Assembly: GCA_023621975.1 (NCBI GenBank)
Contig: JAMOAC010000304.1
Coordinates: forward strand, 1 to 6,603
Reading direction: 5' to 3'
Source: Bacillota bacterium
GTDB taxonomy: Bacteria > Bacillota_A > Clostridia > Acetivibrionales > DUMB01
Length of the DNA: 6,603 nt
The translations under genes and the position numbers were made by a program. A model generated the notes under the pieces. The model saw only the letters and a program-made list of their open reading frames with translations. It was not told the origin of the DNA and searched no databases. Of this stretch, positions 6,109-6,603 are shown piece by piece. How positions within the stretch are numbered: position 1 is the first letter of the stretch; every line of letters begins with the position of its first letter.

Positions 6109-6603
6109 TTATGTTAACAGGTTCGTTTAAATACTTATTCCAGCTCACTTCGATTTTTCCTATATCGCGGCCTATCTCCGTAAGCCAATATAATAAGATA
6201 TGACTCATCCTTATACAATATCGCTTGGAAGAACGAAGAACCTTCCGCCAATCCCGTCTACACAATGCAGACCTTCCTTTTATTAATTTAGCAAAAACGT
6301 TATGATTTTTTTATCTGGCAAATCGGTTTTATTGATAATTACAACGCTGCTGCTTACAAGCTGCTGGCTTATGGCAGCTGCAGTATTGATAAGCTTTAAA
6401 AAATTAGTGGCATCTACTACTGAAATAGCCCCGGTGAAATCAAATTCGATTTTTCCAGATTTTTTACAAAATCCAGCATGTTATCCATGTCCATAGGATT
6501 GGAAAGGCCGGAAGCCTTCGTTTCCGAGAAGGATTCCGTCAACTCCACGACGTCCTAATTCGTTAATAATTGCCTTAATTTTCTTTTCTGAAAAAATGCG
6601 CAT
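6101..6603 (-). pseudogene. CobW/G3E-family GTPase, decayed, running off the right edge
   Basis: Reading leftward, successive frames give one G3E GTPase. 6603-6526 reads KAIINELGRRGVDGILL. Dropping one base at 6525 continues as ETKASGLSNPMDMDNMLDF to about 6447, matching the (I/L)EASGLSNP block. A second shift near 6445 gives FDFTGAISVVDATNFLKL, then SSSVVIINKTDLPDKKII to about 6301, holding the NKxD guanine-specificity motif (NKTD). After an apparent deletion come GLHCVDGIGGRFFVLPSD (about 6270-6220), then YKDESYLIILAYGD and GRDIGKIEVSWNKYLNEP in further frames to the TGA at 6103-6101, fitting a C-terminal domain. At least four frame breaks plus loss of middle sequence rule out a working protein. 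The P-loop part would lie beyond the window. The ATG at 6603 is probably internal. G3E proteins aid metal or cofactor insertion; beside a corrinoid activator gene, a corrinoid-related role is likely for the ancestor. Confidence 0.82.

Noticed and set aside
6302..6496. A plus-strand open frame of 64 codons at the right end
   Set aside because: It lies opposite the GTPase pseudogene, whose minus-strand pieces have clear family motifs (NKTD, SVVDA). The plus-strand translation has no recognisable motif or good ribosome binding site.
6484..6603. A short minus-strand gene starting at the ATG on the window edge (MRIFSEKK..., stop near 6484)
   Set aside because: The peptide matches the middle of a G3E GTPase just before the ASGLSNP block, so the methionine is probably internal and the stop follows from a frameshift.

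Overview
The window is AT-rich and reads as chromosomal DNA of an anaerobic, low-GC Firmicute of the Clostridia type. Supporting signs are strong purine-rich ribosome binding sites (GGAGGG, GGAGG, AGGGGG), good sigma-A-like promoters, a TTG start, and a gene set (PocR-type regulator, RACo-type corrinoid activator, G3E GTPase remnant, DUF2284) common in corrinoid-using anaerobes. This assignment is an inference, not a species call.

Left part (1-2180, plus strand): two intact housekeeping-type genes, thpR (RNA 2',3'-cyclic phosphodiesterase, 191-724) and a type I glycerate kinase (899-2044). In both cases the best start lies slightly inside the longest reading frame, chosen from the ribosome binding site. 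A 15-base repeat, TTGAGAACTGTCCCC, occurs four times in this part only (128, 794, 2063 inverted, 2157) and brackets the two genes. Copy 1 also supplies a near-ideal -35 box for thpR. Copies 3 and 4 form an inverted pair around a weak terminator at the junction of convergent genes.

Right part (2181-6603, minus strand): reading leftward, a decayed CobW/G3E-family GTPase gene (6603-6101, several frameshifts, running off the window), an intact 612-residue [2Fe-2S]/ASKHA corrinoid activation protein (6054-4216), an intact AraC-family regulator with an N-terminal PocR sensory domain (3939-2647), and, overlapping its stop codon in a TTGA arrangement, a DUF2284 gene broken by an internal deletion and frameshift (2650-2181). 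The activator and the regulator each have a convincing promoter. The regulator's promoter carries a tandem 14-bp repeat over its -35 region and a 15-bp palindrome at the predicted transcription start.

Reading of the whole: the right part looks like the accessory half (regulator, reductive activator, GTPase, putative metal-binding protein) of a corrinoid-dependent methyltransferase system. No methyltransferase or corrinoid protein lies in the window, and two of its four genes are broken. I see no wholly new system. The points most worth a second look are the unannotated GTPase pseudogene, the broken DUF2284 gene, the repeat family that may act as promoter parts, and the structured regulator promoter.
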